Assembly: GCA_022592435.1 (NCBI GenBank)
Contig: JABYQS010000116.1
Span: forward strand, 1 to 64,000
Origin: Cerioporus squamosus
Lineage: Eukaryota > Basidiomycota > Agaricomycetes > Polyporales > Polyporaceae
Length of the DNA: 64,000 bases
Direction: 5' to 3'
A program made the translations under genes and the position numbers. How positions within the stretch are numbered: the stretch's first letter is position 1; the number at the start of each line of letters is the position of its first letter. Under the pieces are notes generated by a model. It ran no database searches, was not told where the DNA came from, and saw nothing but the letters and a program-made list of their open reading frames with translations. Shown here piece after piece: positions 22,428 through 34,007 of this stretch.

Positions 22428-24129
22428 GTGTCTGTCATTACTGGTTGCTATGGAGAGTTTAAATAGTCAAGCAAGGCGCGCGGTTAAGGAGTGGAGTTGC
22501 CCGTCCACGCATTCGTGGCGGGGTGAGGGCAGAATCTCGTAGGGTTCCTCAGCTTTATATCACCTCCTGACATGCTCCTACATGCCTCTTGGCATCCAGA
22601 TTTGTCATGTTCTCAAGGTACCTGATTCTGCCGTGTCTTCTAGCGTCACAGATCTATTCATGTGTTTTCTCAGCCTATCGATCAGCCTTAGTAGCATCCG
22701 CCTCCATCAGTGCCAATCGATTTTCTCATCCGAGAGGATTACTGAGGAACCCCGCTAGTTCTTGACCTCCTCGTCGCCGCTGTGTACTCTTATGTCGTCG
22801 AGAGAGATACCAAGTATTCCATGCGTGGCCTGGCAGGACAGAAACCGAGAGAGTTTGGTTCCAAAGCATCTACTCAACCGAACCAGTTCACCTCCAGCCA
22901 CGTGCATACCACTGGCAGACCTGCGCCGCCAGTGAGAGGTCTCCGAAAGTCTGAAATTCCGACATTCTATCGGTATCCGAGTAGGGACCTCGAGCGGGAC
23001 TTAAGATCCGTCCAGGGAAAAGTCGCTCCGCTGGGAGGGAGGCCTCTGAAGTGCTCGTCTTGTCGTGAGCTCGGCGCTCAAGACTGCCAGCGCATAGTCT
23101 CTCTGTTCTCTCTAGTCTCTCGTATTCTCTCTTTGCTAACTGCAGTCTCTAGGGATCAAAGTTCTGTTTTTCGCGCTCATATTCTCATGCTTCCGTCCAT
23201 TGCTCATTATAAAACCACACGGTTTGGCTCCGCTCTCTGCCAGGGACCGTGGGAAAAAAGTTGGTGGTGGTGGTGTTAGGGAGAGGAGCGTCCCAGTCGC
23301 GGATATACTTCAAGGTGCGTTTTATACTCTGGTCGGCACCTCCTTGACGTCGTAGGCCGGAGACTTCTTATCGCCGTCGTCGCGACTACGCGGCGCCGTC
23401 ACGACGCCTCTCGTGAACCCCGATGACACTGCTGGACACTTTTAGGCCACCGCCATCTAATTAGCGTCCGAGCAACTGCCTAGCTGGCCCAGACACTAGG
23501 CGGTTCACGTTGCGGAGATTGACTGAAGCGCGGAGACGAATGTGTTATCAAGAGGCATACGGGATCTCGGCGAAGCTGTGGGTGATGAATCGGAAGTGTA
23601 TGTTCCGACATGTATGATGATGCTTCTACCTCTCACCTTCAGATGAGTTCTGTCTGTATGTCGAGGTATGTGGAACTCATAAACGCGTTCTCAACAACAC
23701 TCACTGAGCAATGTTCTGATGGAGACTTGTGCAGGTCGCGTGAACGTCGCGAGTAAGTCATGCTAATGCTCACACACTGAAGACTGCTAAGACCGGTCTT
23801 TGCCTGTGACAGGCTACTTCGACTTTAGCAGCTTCTCCTCGAGCGTTGCAGGCGGGCGGAATCAGGACTAACCTGCAGACTATTGCGACACCGCATCCGT
23901 GGGACTACTACGAACTCAATCTGACCCTCATCACCATCTGTCCACCGAATACACCGATGCCGTCTCCCCTTAAGCTCTCGGTCGCGCCCGCTTCCCTGCA
24001 TCATGACCTCCCATCACATCTCCCCACACGTATACACAGTCTGCAGCGTTCTCACCTCGCTCCCACCCTCCCCCTCGTCCTCGCCACCACTCACCCCGCC
24101 ATCCCCACACCTCATACCGCCTATCAGCC
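22428..24129. other. Intergenic region upstream of ORF B and of the EthD-like gene
   Basis: About 1.7 kb with no supported gene. The final 130 bp before 24130 are pyrimidine-rich (CCTCCC/CTCCCACC), as in fungal promoters close to the start codon. A + strand open frame at about 22782-23279 has no recognisable domain and is not called. Confidence 0.4.
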
Positions 24130-25068
24130 ATGCCAGTCCCCTCTCGCGGCCTCCTGCTGACCTACACCGACGTCGGCTCCAAGCTGCGCTCGTCCGCGTA
24201 CGAAAAATGGCACGACACGGAGCACGTCTGGCCGCTCCTGAACCTTCCCGGCCCGCTCTTCCTCTCCGCCACACGCTGGACCGCTGCGGACTGCATCGCC
24301 CCCGCGCACTTGGCGCTCTACGACCTCGCCTCTCCGAGTGCCGTGCACGATCCTGCGTACCAGGAGCTCACCGAGCCCGACGCTGGCCGCGGGTACGATA
24401 CCGACAAGACGTCAGATGGAGAGAACAACGGGCGGAAGGCGCCCATCAGGCGGCACAGCATACTCCCCGACAAGCTCGAGCTGATGGAGCGGAGGGTGTA
24501 CGAGCCGGTCGCAGAGAAGTCGCGCTGGGACTCTGCTACCGAGGACGGGGACGGAGACGGGAGCGACGAAGACGACGACGACAGTGACGGTGCGCCGGTG
24601 CGGGGCGAGCCGGGAAAGTACATGACCGTCGTTGAGGTCGAGATGAAGAAGTTCGCGGAGGCCGAGTTCAACCGCTGGTTCGACGAGGAGCACATCCCGC
24701 TCCTCGCGCGCGTGCCCGGGTGGGTGCGCAGCCGGCGGTTCGTCCTGAAGGAGGTGCTCGGCGGTTTCGGCGCAGGTGTGGGACGGGACGGAGATGAGCG
24801 GGGAGACTCCGACGGCGCGAGCGAGAGGGTGCGGAAGCACGTCCTCGTGGGCGGGTGCAGCGGAAGGGGGAGGGAGGTGAAGGAGGAGCGGCCGCCGAAA
24901 TATCTCGCGCTGCACGAGTGGACGTCCATTGATGTCTTTCAGAGCAGGGAGTTCAGGCATGCAACGAGCACGCCGTGGCGGAAGCAGGTGCTGAAGGAGG
25001 ACCGAGTGATAGAGTATAGGATACGCGTCTTCAGAGTTGCACGAAGTTGGGGACGGTTCGAGGCTTGA
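24130..25068 (+). CDS. EthD-like dimeric alpha/beta-barrel protein
   Basis: A single-exon gene of 312 codons. The protein is two copies of one ferredoxin-like half. The first has YEKWHDTEHVWPLLNLPG (about residues 24-41) and the second has FNRWFDEEHIPLLARVPGW (about 179-197). The W-(H/F)D-EH pattern with Pro-Leu is typical of EthD/dimeric alpha/beta-barrel proteins, which are usually small degradation- or metabolism-linked proteins; the exact reaction is unknown here. The halves are joined by an acidic linker (DGDGDGSDEDDDD). The C-terminal region adds LALHEWTSIDVFQ. The start gives MPVPSRGLLLTYTDV directly before the first half. A 3' fragment of the same gene lies at 27441-27900, from the tandem duplication described under findings. 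It is cytosolic as judged by the lack of signal peptide and membrane segments. Confidence 0.75.
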   Translation: MPVPSRGLLLTYTDVGSKLRSSAYEKWHDTEHVWPLLNLPGPLFLSATRWTAADCIAPAHLALYDLASPSAVHDPAYQELTEPDAGRGYDTDKTSDGENNGRKAPIRRHSILPDKLELMERRVYEPVAEKSRWDSATEDGDGDGSDEDDDDSDGAPVRGEPGKYMTVVEVEMKKFAEAEFNRWFDEEHIPLLARVPGWVRSRRFVLKEVLGGFGAGVGRDGDERGDSDGASERVRKHVLVGGCSGRGREVKEERPPKYLALHEWTSIDVFQSREFRHATSTPWRKQVLKEDRVIEYRIRVFRVARSWGRFEA

Positions 25069-25191
25069 GCTCGAGTACAAGTCGTGAGTTCGAATAACGG
25101 AGATACATGGAGACCTGCATGCACCAGCAGTGCTGAACAATCAGTCGACTTATGAATTGAAGCTCGACCTGGGTATGTACATACCTATGTA

Positions 25192-26431
25192 TCAATCCCA
25201 ACCGGAGACTTGAATGATGTTTCGAGGGGAAAGCCTTGGAAATCCGCTCTTCACAATGGCCAGCATAGGCTCACGGAAAAGTCGTAGTTCAAGTTTCACG
25301 ACCATCAGCACTTGAAAATGTTCCTGCCGTAGAGCCGTATCAAGAGCTTGAAGACTCTCAAGTTTGAACATTGGAAGTTCATATGCATCATCGAACCTGA
25401 TGCGGACAGTAAGTGCGCCGAGCTGTGCTGCGCAAGTAAGGCGTTGCACGATACGCGCGATCCAAACCCATCCATCATGCTCGAGCGGGTCCTGGAAGCA
25501 AATGGTTAAGGCCTCCAAACATGGGAAGCCGGAGAGGAATAGCTCATAACCTTTGGCAGTAAAGTTCAGCGCACAATCAGGATCCGAACGACGGGACCTT
25601 GGGTTGTACTCACCTGTACGATCACGGCTACGGACTTCAATGTCCAATTTGCGTACGACTCCGAAGCGCCCCAAGGAGGAAAGAAAAGTCGTCATACAAT
25701 CGACTTCCCTGGGCGGCTCGAAGTCATCGACTCTGACCTTCAAGTTGAGTAGCAATGACGATGTGGCCGTTTCCGACAGCCACACCATGAACTGCTCAGC
25801 GCGCCGTCGATAGATTCGCAAGAGCAACAGAGCTGGCCGAGACACAGTGGACGCACCATGCGAGAGGCGAGGCGCGAGATTCGTCGCCGGCTCTGGCCAT
25901 GATGGGCGGTGTAATTCCAGATTCTTCAAGGAGGGCAATAAGGTGAGGGTTCGGCGATAAGCTCCGAGAGAAGGAAACTTGCAGAAGCGAAGTTTCAGCG
26001 TTCGTATGGATGAAAGAACGAGATATAGCCACAAAGGAGCTGGGGTGTGACATGAAAGTGTCCACACCATAGAAGGCGATAGTCATGGTTGTCACGTTGG
26101 GAAGATGACCGGCAAATTCGACGGCGAACGGTCTCCTCAAGGAGGTAGGTGGGTTCCAGTTGATATACAACACCATTTTGCGGACGGACAGGAGATAGCC
26201 CCGCATCTTTTCGCAGTTCAAAACTCGGGATACGAGTAGGTCGTTCCGATGTGGGTTATGGAGCCAGAGCTCCCAGAAGAGTTGGTGCCGGCTGGCGGGA
26301 AGCCATTCGCTGCACACCAAAGAGCAGCTGAGCAGGGTGCGAGCCTTCTCGGGCTCGCGCCCGCTGCACACAACCCGGACACATGCAATGATCTCGTCGA
26401 TTAGCTCCGTTGGCAAAAAGGGGATGGGCAT
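25192..26431 (-). pseudogene. F-box protein, left duplicate, frameshifted
   Basis: The ATG at 26431 gives MPIPFLPTELIDEIIACV and then CSLVCSEWLPASRHQLF, the basidiomycete F-box pattern. Leucine-rich-like segments follow (TLTLLPSLKNLELHRPSWP, GFPCLEALTICFQ). Exon 1 is 26431-25614 and exon 2 is 25550-25192, split by a 63-nt intron at 25551-25613 (GTGAGT...AAAG). The intron is at the same place as in the right duplicate. Inside exon 1, at about 26010-26025, the frame changes between SRSFI and SSIRTLKLRF. Aligned with the right copy, one extra base is present. The protein would be truncated after the first third unless this is a sequencing error. F-box proteins recruit substrates to SCF ubiquitin ligases; the target is unknown. 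Confidence 0.75.
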
Positions 26432-26809
26432 GTCCTAGAGATAGTCCATCCAAGTCAGTTTCTGCATGACCTTGCGACCGCCGCTGCGACGCTGCTCAGG
26501 AGAGTACTCACCGGCCAGTGTGTGCAGGTCAAGACGTAGCCTGAGATGGTAGTGGATGGAGGAAGAAAGGCGAATGTCGGTGACGAGGAACGATCGATAG
26601 CCTAAGCGTCGGCGGTAGGTATAACGGCATGAGCGTGAGCAGGGCCGGCAGTTCCCGCTGAGGTTCACAGCGCTCATGAATCCCTGAGGACTTGTACTTG
26701 GGGAGTAGCTGGGCGCAGTTCAACACGCGTATGATAGAACAGCACCAACGTAAAGATATCCGCATCTGTACACCGCGATGCGATAACCTCGATTCCGGCC
26801 GAGGACAAT

Positions 26810-27440
26810 TCAGCCCTGTCTCCTCGCTATCCGACGAACGCGAAGAGAATGTCTGCACACTTTCAACAGTGCTCACGGCGCTCGACATCAGCGCAGAGAG
26901 CGAGTGGACGTGGCCGCGGCGGGGTTCCTTGAGGGGGTATTCGGACTTTGTTAGGGTGCGCATATGTCCGCAGACGAGTGTCGACACCTCGGACAGTGCG
27001 TTCGACGAGGTTATGGTGGGCTCGCACACTTGAGGTAGACGGACGGCTTTGGGTGATCAAGTCGCGTGCGTTCTCGGGAGTGTGTCTAGTGAAGCTTCGC
27101 GTCGGAGATGAAGGGGAATGAGGAGACGGAGGCATTCAGAGCGGGGTAGAGCAAGAACATGAGTCGGGCCCGGTTCTGCATAGAACATGGAGGCATCGTC
27201 AGTGAACAAAGTATCTACAAAGGCAAGACGGGCTGATGGTGAAAGAGGTGGTACTCACCGGAATAGTGGTACGAGGTTGCCAGTAGACCCCGTACCTTTC
27301 CCGGTCTGGCTCATCTCCGCTGCGATGCTGCTCATCCCGGGCATAGCAAGAGCCTGTCTTGACCGGCACTAGGCGCATCAGCGTACTTGCATCCAAAACG
27401 CGCGTCCCGTTCCCGGATGTCGCGCTCCTCGTCGCAGGCT
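26810..27440 (-). pseudogene. Truncated copy of the Ser/Pro-rich membrane-protein gene (left duplicate)
   Basis: The region matches the cytoplasmic 3' part of the gene at 29783-31561. On the minus strand it has ALSEVSTLV, STVES and RSSDSEETGL, against VLSDVSTLV, STIEG and HSSDSEETGL in the intact gene. Further right it matches the exon around GTGSVGNL (27245-27345) and the segment just inside the membrane helix (27370-27435). The match stops near 27440, where an EthD fragment begins. Signal peptide, stalk and membrane helix are absent, so no membrane protein can be made. Confidence 0.7.
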
Positions 27441-27900
27441 GCGGAGCGTACTCTCCACATGCTTGAGGTTGATGGAAGGAAGGGTGTACGAGCCGTTCTG
27501 CACGGCGCCGAGTAGGGAAATGCCAGTAGGTAGCGAGCGACGACTACGGTAATGGTGCACCCGTATGTCGCAAGTAGCAAATCAGGACGGTGGAGACGAA
27601 GCAGAGCACGTAGGCCGGAGTCGACCGCGCGGTCGACGAGGAGCACATCCCGCTCTTCGCGCGTGTGCCCGGTTCTAGGCGGTTTATGTTGTCGATATAG
27701 GATGGGAGAAAGTCGTGAGCCGCGAGATACAGATGGAGCGAGAGAGACGATGCGGAAGCACGTCTTCGGGTGTGGGAGCGGCGAGGGGAGAGGGAAGCGG
27801 CCGCCGAGGGGTAACTCGCGTTGCGCAAGCGGTTGTCAAGCAGGAAGACTGGGCGATGAGTTATAGAATATACGTCTTACGCGGTGCATGATGTTGGGGA
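27441..27900 (+). pseudogene. Truncated EthD-like gene fragment (right duplicate)
   Basis: The DNA matches 24465-25070 of the intact gene. Shared stretches include GGGTGTACGAGCC, GTCGACGAGGAGCACATCCC and the 3' end with GATGGTTCGAGG. The reading frame is broken by several insertions, deletions and stops. The 5' third of the gene is missing because the duplication breakpoint fell inside it. The downstream spacer (27905-28017) also matches the spacer after the intact gene. Confidence 0.8.
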
Positions 27901-28017
27901 TGGTTCGAGGTTTGGACTAGAGTACGAGTCGTGAGACAACGGAGATGCATGGAGATCTGCAGTGCTGAACGGTCAGTGGACTGATGAGTCGAATCTCGGC
28001 CTGGATACGTACCTAGT

Positions 28018-29310
28018 TCAAACCCAATCGGAGACCTCAACAATGTTTCGGGCGAAGAGCCCTGGCATTTTGTTCTTGATGACGTCCAGCATGGGCTTAC
28101 TGAATCCTCGCACTTGAAGATGCACGACCTTGAGCTTCTCAAACTGTTCCTGCGGTAGAGCCGTGTCGAGGGATCGGAGCCCGTCAGATTGCTCCTGCCA
28201 TAGAGCCTCATAGAGAGCTTGGTTACTGTCACGAGATTGTGCACCGCTAGGCCTGAATGGTAGTAAATCGAGTCGCACGCGTATGCAAAGCAAAACGAGC
28301 TGTACTGGACAAGGAAGAGCGTGCATGATGCGCGCAATCCGGACCCATGTATCAGGCTGTAGAGCGCGATCAGTCTCTATGTGAAGGCCTTGCATATTTC
28401 TGAAGCCCGATAACAAGGACTCGTAACCTTTCCCAGTGAAGTGAGCTCACGACAATCAACCCTTAGACGATGGAAGCCAAGTTGACTGACCTGTATCGTC
28501 TTCATATACCACGATTCTCAATGCCTTTACCAGTCGTCCGAGGCGCGACAACGACGAGCCAATGTCCATGTATCGTGCTCCTTCGGAATCGAGCTCCAGG
28601 CGGCGTAGCGATGTCGATGTAGCCGTGTCCGACAACCAAGCTAGGAACTGCTGAACACGTCGTGGACCTGCACGGTTGGAATACGCCCAATTCATCTTTA
28701 AGTCGGATAGTGCTGGTCGCGGGATCCTGGATGACCCATGCAAGAGGCTAGGCGAGAGATCTGCCGCAGGGTCTGGCCATGATGGGCGGTGAAGTTCCAG
28801 ACTGGTCAAGGAGGGCAGAGAGGTGAGGAAGCGACGAAGAGCTCCGAACGAGGGAAAATCGCAGTACAAGAGTTTCAGTGTGTATATGGATGAGAATCGA
28901 GAGATGGCCAGGATGTGGACAGCATGGGGGTGTGACATGAATGCCTCGACACCTTCGTAGGCGATAGACATGGTTGTTGCGTTGGAAAGATGTCCGGCAA
29001 ATTCGAGGGTGAACGCTCTTCTTGTGTGGGCTGCAGGTTCCTTGTAGGCGGCCAAGTCCACTACGCGGACAAACCGGAGATAACCCCTCATCGTCTCCGA
29101 GTGCAAAACGCGGGACACGAGTAAATTGTACTGCTTCGGGTTCTCGATGATGAGCTCGTGAAAGAGTTGGTGCCGGCTGGCGGGCACCCATGCCCAGCAG
29201 ACTAAAGAGCACACAAGCAGGGTGGGATACCTGTCTACCTCCTTGCACACAAGCGGGATCCATGCAATAATTTCGTCGGTCAGCTCCGTCGGCAAAGAAG
29301 GGATAGGCAT
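28018..29310 (-). CDS. F-box protein, right duplicate
   Basis: The ATG at 29310 gives MPIPSLPTELTDEIIAW and CSLVCWAWVPASRHQLF, an F-box of the expanded Agaricomycete type. About 350 residues with leucine-rich-like segments follow (LTSLPSLTSLELHRPSWP, LRRLELDSEG). Exon 1 is 29310-28491, the intron is 28428-28490 (63 nt, GTCAGT...AAAG), and exon 2 is 28427-28018, ending VEVSDWV. The splice joins ...DDTG to YESLLSGF. No frame break was seen. Relative to the left copy, exon 2 carries an extra stretch with a repeated LWQEQ/LPQEQF element. The probable role is a substrate adaptor of an SCF ubiquitin ligase; the substrate is unknown. An open frame continues upstream to 29526 without an ATG that improves the F-box. 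Confidence 0.75.
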
Positions 29311-29782
29311 GTCCTGCAAATATGTCACTCGGATCAGACTCTGGGCGACCTTGCGACCATCGCGGCAGTAATCCGTACTCACCAGGATTGGGTAGCCGCA
29401 CAACAGAAGGCGTGTGTAGGCCAGTCGGAGATGTCGGCGTATGGGGATGGAGGGAGGAAGAGAGCGTCGACAAACAATCGATAGCGTCGCGGGACAATGC
29501 ATGAAGGTGGGCGTAATATTCGGCACTTCCCGCTAGGGTTCATAGCGCTCGCCAGTCAAAAGCGGGCGAATATATAGGGGAGGGACAGGCGCACGGAGAC
29601 GTGCAGCGACAGGAGCAACGAGCGATCTGAGTTACTAGGCGTGAATACAGTGCATCGACAACACGAAAGCAACAAAGAGGGGAGACAGACACACGTGTAT
29701 GTTACATGCACCACAGTCTTACAAAGCTTCAAGACGGTCGCTCCCAACGCCATCTCACGAGGACTTGCACCCGACAAATACA

Positions 29783-31561
29783 TCATCGTCGCACGATGAG
29801 CCCCGTCTCCTCGCTGTCCGACGAATGCCAAGAAGATATCCGGACGCCCTCGATCGTGCTCGCGGCGCTCGACGTTGGTGCAGGACTCGGCGTGCGCATC
29901 CCCGTCACCACGTCCGTCTGAGCAACCGACAGATAGCTCTCTCGCTCTTCAGCAGGAGAGGACGTGGCGGTACGGCGGATATATGAGGAGGGTGTCCGTG
30001 CCGACCTTGGGGTGAGCATGCGCTCGGAGACGAGCGTAGAGACGTCGGAGAGGACGTCCGAGGGAGTAGCGTGCGAGCGCGAGCCGGAGGTAGATGGACA
30101 TGTTGTCGACGGGCAGCCTGCGACGATCGACCCGTATGCGTTGTCGAATGCGGATGAAGACGTTGACCATACCGCGGGACTGTGCATTGGAGGCAGACAC
30201 TCTGGTGCGCGAGACAGGGAAGACAAGGACGGGGAATGGTGGAGCTTGGCAGCGGGGATGAAGGGGAACGAGGGAACGGAGGCGGCGAGCGTGGACGAGG
30301 GGTATGAAGGGAGGGTTGTGCCCGGGTCGGCTGCACAATCGGAGAGATGGCGTGAGCCAGTAACGACAGGCTGAGAATGATACTCACCGAATGGCGATAC
30401 CAGGTTGCCAACCGAACCCGTTCCCTTCTCAGTATGGCTCATCTCCGCTCCGACGTTGCCCTCTCCAAGGTCTGGCCGCCAACCCGCATTGCGCGCATCG
30501 CCATACCGAAACCCGAACAGCGTCCCGCTCCCGAACGTCCCTCGTCTCAGCAGCCAGAAGAACACGCCCAGAAAGACTACACCGAGGACCCCGCCGAGTG
30601 CGATACCGGCTATCTGTACGGCGGTGAGCGGATGAGCCGGGTCGTGCGTGTGAGGCCCAGTGGCGGGTATACTGGTACCGGTCGAGGAAACGGTGACGGT
30701 CGGGGCCGTGGGTGAGCTCGCAGATGGAGTCGCGCTCGTGTGTCCTGTCGTGCTCGTGTCTCCCAACGTGCTGTACGGTCCTGATGGGTGGCCGGTGCTC
30801 GTGGTCGGGATCGGACTGAAGGTGGGTATGCCGGTGGGAGGGCGGTGGCTCGAGAGCGGGATGCAAGGCGGCAGAGGACTCGCGTCGCAATTGGGACCTT
30901 GGCATGGCGGGGGAGGGAAGATACAGGGCGGCGGCTGGCCACTGTCGTCTTGCTCTGGGTGGCCTCTCTGCAGAATCGCAAAGTCTTTGGAGAACTCACG
31001 AGGGTGATAACGGGCGCGAACGATGGTAGGTGTAGGGGATGGTACGATGGACAGATGGTGATCTGAAAGAAAAGTGGACATGCCTGATGTGCTGGACGAC
31101 AGGGTGAAGGAGCGTTGCAGATAGTATAGAGCGAGCGTAGGCGGCGCCGGGAGGCTTCACGAGATTGCCTTTCGGAGAGACAGCGATGGCTGCTCGGACC
31201 TCCGTCGGAGAGAAGAGGAGGCAAGGTGGCCAGCAGATCTGCAAAGGGGTGGTGGGCATTGCCGATGGGTCGATAGTCGTTTGTGCGAAGTAGGTGAGGA
31301 GAACGCACCTATTGTTATATCATTCGACACGATTTCTCCGCCTGCAGCTCGTCCTGTGTCTGCCTTCTGTGTAGTCTCCGGCTCCAGGCGGAAGAAGAAT
31401 GAGTGAGGTAGCTCCTGCTGGTAGCTGACCGGCGGCTCGAAGTGAACAGCGTTGGCAAGGAGGGTGAGAAGCACGATAGAAGCACACGCCTTCGCAGACG
31501 TCAGATGCCAGCATACCAGATGTTTCCCGAGGATTTGCCAGACGCAAAGCACGTTGTGCAC
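29783..31561 (-). CDS. Single-pass membrane protein with Pro/Ser/Thr-rich stalk
   Basis: The main exon (31081-29783) encodes a Pro/Cys segment (PPPCIFPPPPCQGPNC). A Ser/Thr/Pro-rich stalk and one membrane helix follow (VQIAGIALGGVLGVVFLGVFF, then WLLRRG). The long Ser-rich cytoplasmic tail ends DSEETGLIVRR. Upstream, an exon ending at 31309 (donor GTGCGT) has a hydrophobic signal-like stretch ASIVLLTLLANAV. The start codon and the exons between 31081 and 31309 could not be fixed. Such proteins are common in mushrooms as possible cell-wall or surface sensors; that role is inferred. A truncated copy lies at 26810-27440. Confidence 0.6.
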
Positions 31562-32437
31562 TGAGCCCCAGCAACAGCAGACCGGTCACCTAGTCCGACG
31601 GAGAGATGCGATAGGAAAGCGCAGACAGTACTCAGGATGGCCTTATGAGAAAGCGATCCAATGACTCGGACGGACGGATACGCGGCTAGGCAATTAATTG
31701 CCGGAGGACCAGAGCTCTCTCCTCAACAGAGCTCGTCCTACGCTCCATCATCATAACCGGCCAGGACGAGCGGGAGTGGGCTGAACGATGTGGACGAAAG
31801 CAAGGGCAGCGGTCGCGTACCCACTCCCACTGGAAACCGGCAGGAGCCCGCGAGAAAACGCTAGCGCGCGGACAAGCGCTTCCAGCCCGAGAGATGATAA
31901 TTCCAGCAGATATTGAAATAGTGATTACCGCTGCGCTCTGAGGCTCAGCCTGCCCTTCTCTCTCCCCAACTTCTTCTTCTAGTACTACCCATTCTGACGA
32001 ATCGTTGTTTTAACTGCAAGACACGATATCTCTGTGCCAATGCGACTGAGGCCGGGACAGGTCCCACACCCGTTGACAGATGGGCGCATGATGTGACATG
32101 GCTTCGCGCGAGCTGGATGATCTCGGGAGCTCTCCAAGGACTTCGCTTTGCTCAGTATGTTTCCTCCTGTATGTCTATGCTTTTGCTAGTTAACATACCG
32201 CGGTACTGATTGAGACCCCATTGCAGGATCCTGGGACAGAAAGAAGTCTCAATCCAACCGAAGGTTCAATCTGATAGCGATACGTCACCTCAGCTTCCTC
32301 TAGATAGGAGCGGCAAGTCCAGCGCAACCAGAAGTCTTGGGTAGGCGTGAAGTGGCACATCTGTCATTTCATGGATCTCACAGAAGTATACTAGTAAGCC
32401 GACTGTGAGTCTAGGAGCACTCCCTCGCCCCTCGACC
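31562..32437. other. Divergent promoter region between two membrane-protein genes
   Basis: The flanking genes point away from each other. No open frame with domain-like sequence is present. The region presumably carries both promoters, but no clear TATA box was found. Confidence 0.4.
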
Positions 32438-34007
32438 ATGCCCACACTCATTTTGCGCACGCTCGTTCTCCTCCTGTCATCCGCTTCAGCATGGACCGTC
32501 ACCACTGTGGCAGTCGATGACTCGGATCCTCGTATCCTATACTCCGGGGCTTGGACCAGGAATCCGATCGCCGACCCGCAGATGCTCAACTATCATGGGA
32601 CACTCACGTTCACCAGCGATGCCACCGCGTTGGCGACTTTCACCTTCTCAGGAGGTACGTAACTCGTCTTTGTATTTGTCTTATTAATGCTTAGCTAGCT
32701 TTGTTGCCAGCCACCCAGGTCCAAGTCTTCGGCTCTTTCCCTGTGGCAGGGACGTTCGCTATGCATTCGTCATACAGCATCGATGGCACCGGAGTGACGC
32801 CGTTCGAGCCTCCTAGCGTCATCGGCCACCCAGCGTACCATCAGCAGTTCTTCATCTCGAACACCCTCACCACCGGCACACACAAGCTCGTGATCGCGAA
32901 TCTGGGCCGGACGTTCTACTTGGACTACATCCTACTCACTCTCCCTGCATCGTCTACGCTGTCGTCTTTCCCCACTCCGACTCACAGCGCCGCCCCTTCC
33001 GTGCCTTCCCAGACTACGTCGCAATTGTCGTCTGCAACGACCACTCCGACTGCAGAGTCGTCGACCGTCTTTGTAGTCACTCAAGAACAGACGAACACTA
33101 CACCTCAGACGACCCAAGATTCAACGACGAGTGCCGCTTCAATGTCCCCTTCGAGCCTAACCGGCATTCCCGTCTCATCTTCCCTTGTGTCCATCACCCC
33201 CTCGATCAACGCACCGGGCTCTACGTCCTCACTGCCAAACGCTACGCAGAACGGGGCCAGCTCGTCTACTTCCACCGGAGCGTCCCAGAGAAGCGAAGCT
33301 GTCGTTCTTCCGCCCGGAGTCTACGCGGCCATAGCAGTCGGCGGTTTTACTGTGGTTGTCCTGGTGGCCGCCGGCCTATACTGCTTTCTCCGATGTAGGA
33401 GACGACGCCAATCCATGCAAAATGATGTGACTCCATTCGGTGAGATCCGATGAACGTGTTCGACCCTCATCTCGCAGCTCACTTTTGAATGTCCCTAGAT
33501 CCCGGGTTGACTTCTCTTGCTTCGGAGAAGTCGCCGCGGCCGTACGCCCGCGCGTACCGTGCCTCATCCACAGCCTCGACTCTCAATCATGACGCCCCAC
33601 CCTATACTGCAGTCGACGAGACGCGCACACCCGAATCGATCAGCCACGATGTCTCTGAGGAAGATATCCTTCGCATCGTTGTCGATGAGCGCGGAGGACA
33701 CACGGAGATGGTAGCATACGAGCCTCTTGGGTCGCCTTCAGCAGCGTCCCCACTCGTACCCCGCCGCTATAACGGGAACCATCACGACAGTCTATCCCCT
33801 CTCACGTCTTCCCCTGTATCTCCGGCGTCGAATTCCAAGCGCGCTTGTCGTGATACCAAGGAGCTCAGGAGGCGATCCTTGGATGGCGGCGTGCGACTCG
33901 CCGGGGGCCCGTCAGGGAACAGAAGAGATGCGGATGTGACAGACGTCGATGCACGTAGTGCGGTGTCCACGCTACCGCCTCTGTACGATGGGTATACTGC
34001 GGCCTAG
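32438..34007 (+). CDS. Type-I membrane protein with lectin-like extracellular domain
   Basis: Three exons: 32438-32654, 32711-33439 and 33499-34007. The phases restore SGG-ATQVQVFG and TPF-DPGLTS. The ATG at 32438 starts a signal peptide (TLILRTLVLLLSSASA). Next comes an extracellular domain with VDDSDPRILYSGAW and RTFYLDYILLTLP, the pattern of the galactose-binding-like extracellular domains of mushroom surface proteins. A Ser/Thr-rich stalk, one membrane helix (VYAAIAVGGFTVVVLVAAGL) and a basic stop-transfer (RCRRRRQ) follow. The cytoplasmic tail ends STLPPLYDGYTAA. The protein is about 480 residues. The likely role is a cell-surface carbohydrate sensor or wall-linked protein, by analogy only. 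Confidence 0.8.

Noticed and set aside
24318..25140. Long minus-strand frames over the EthD-like gene
   Set aside because: Shadows caused by high GC at third codon positions; the + frame has the paired W-(H/F)D-EH repeats and a duplicate relic in the same frame.
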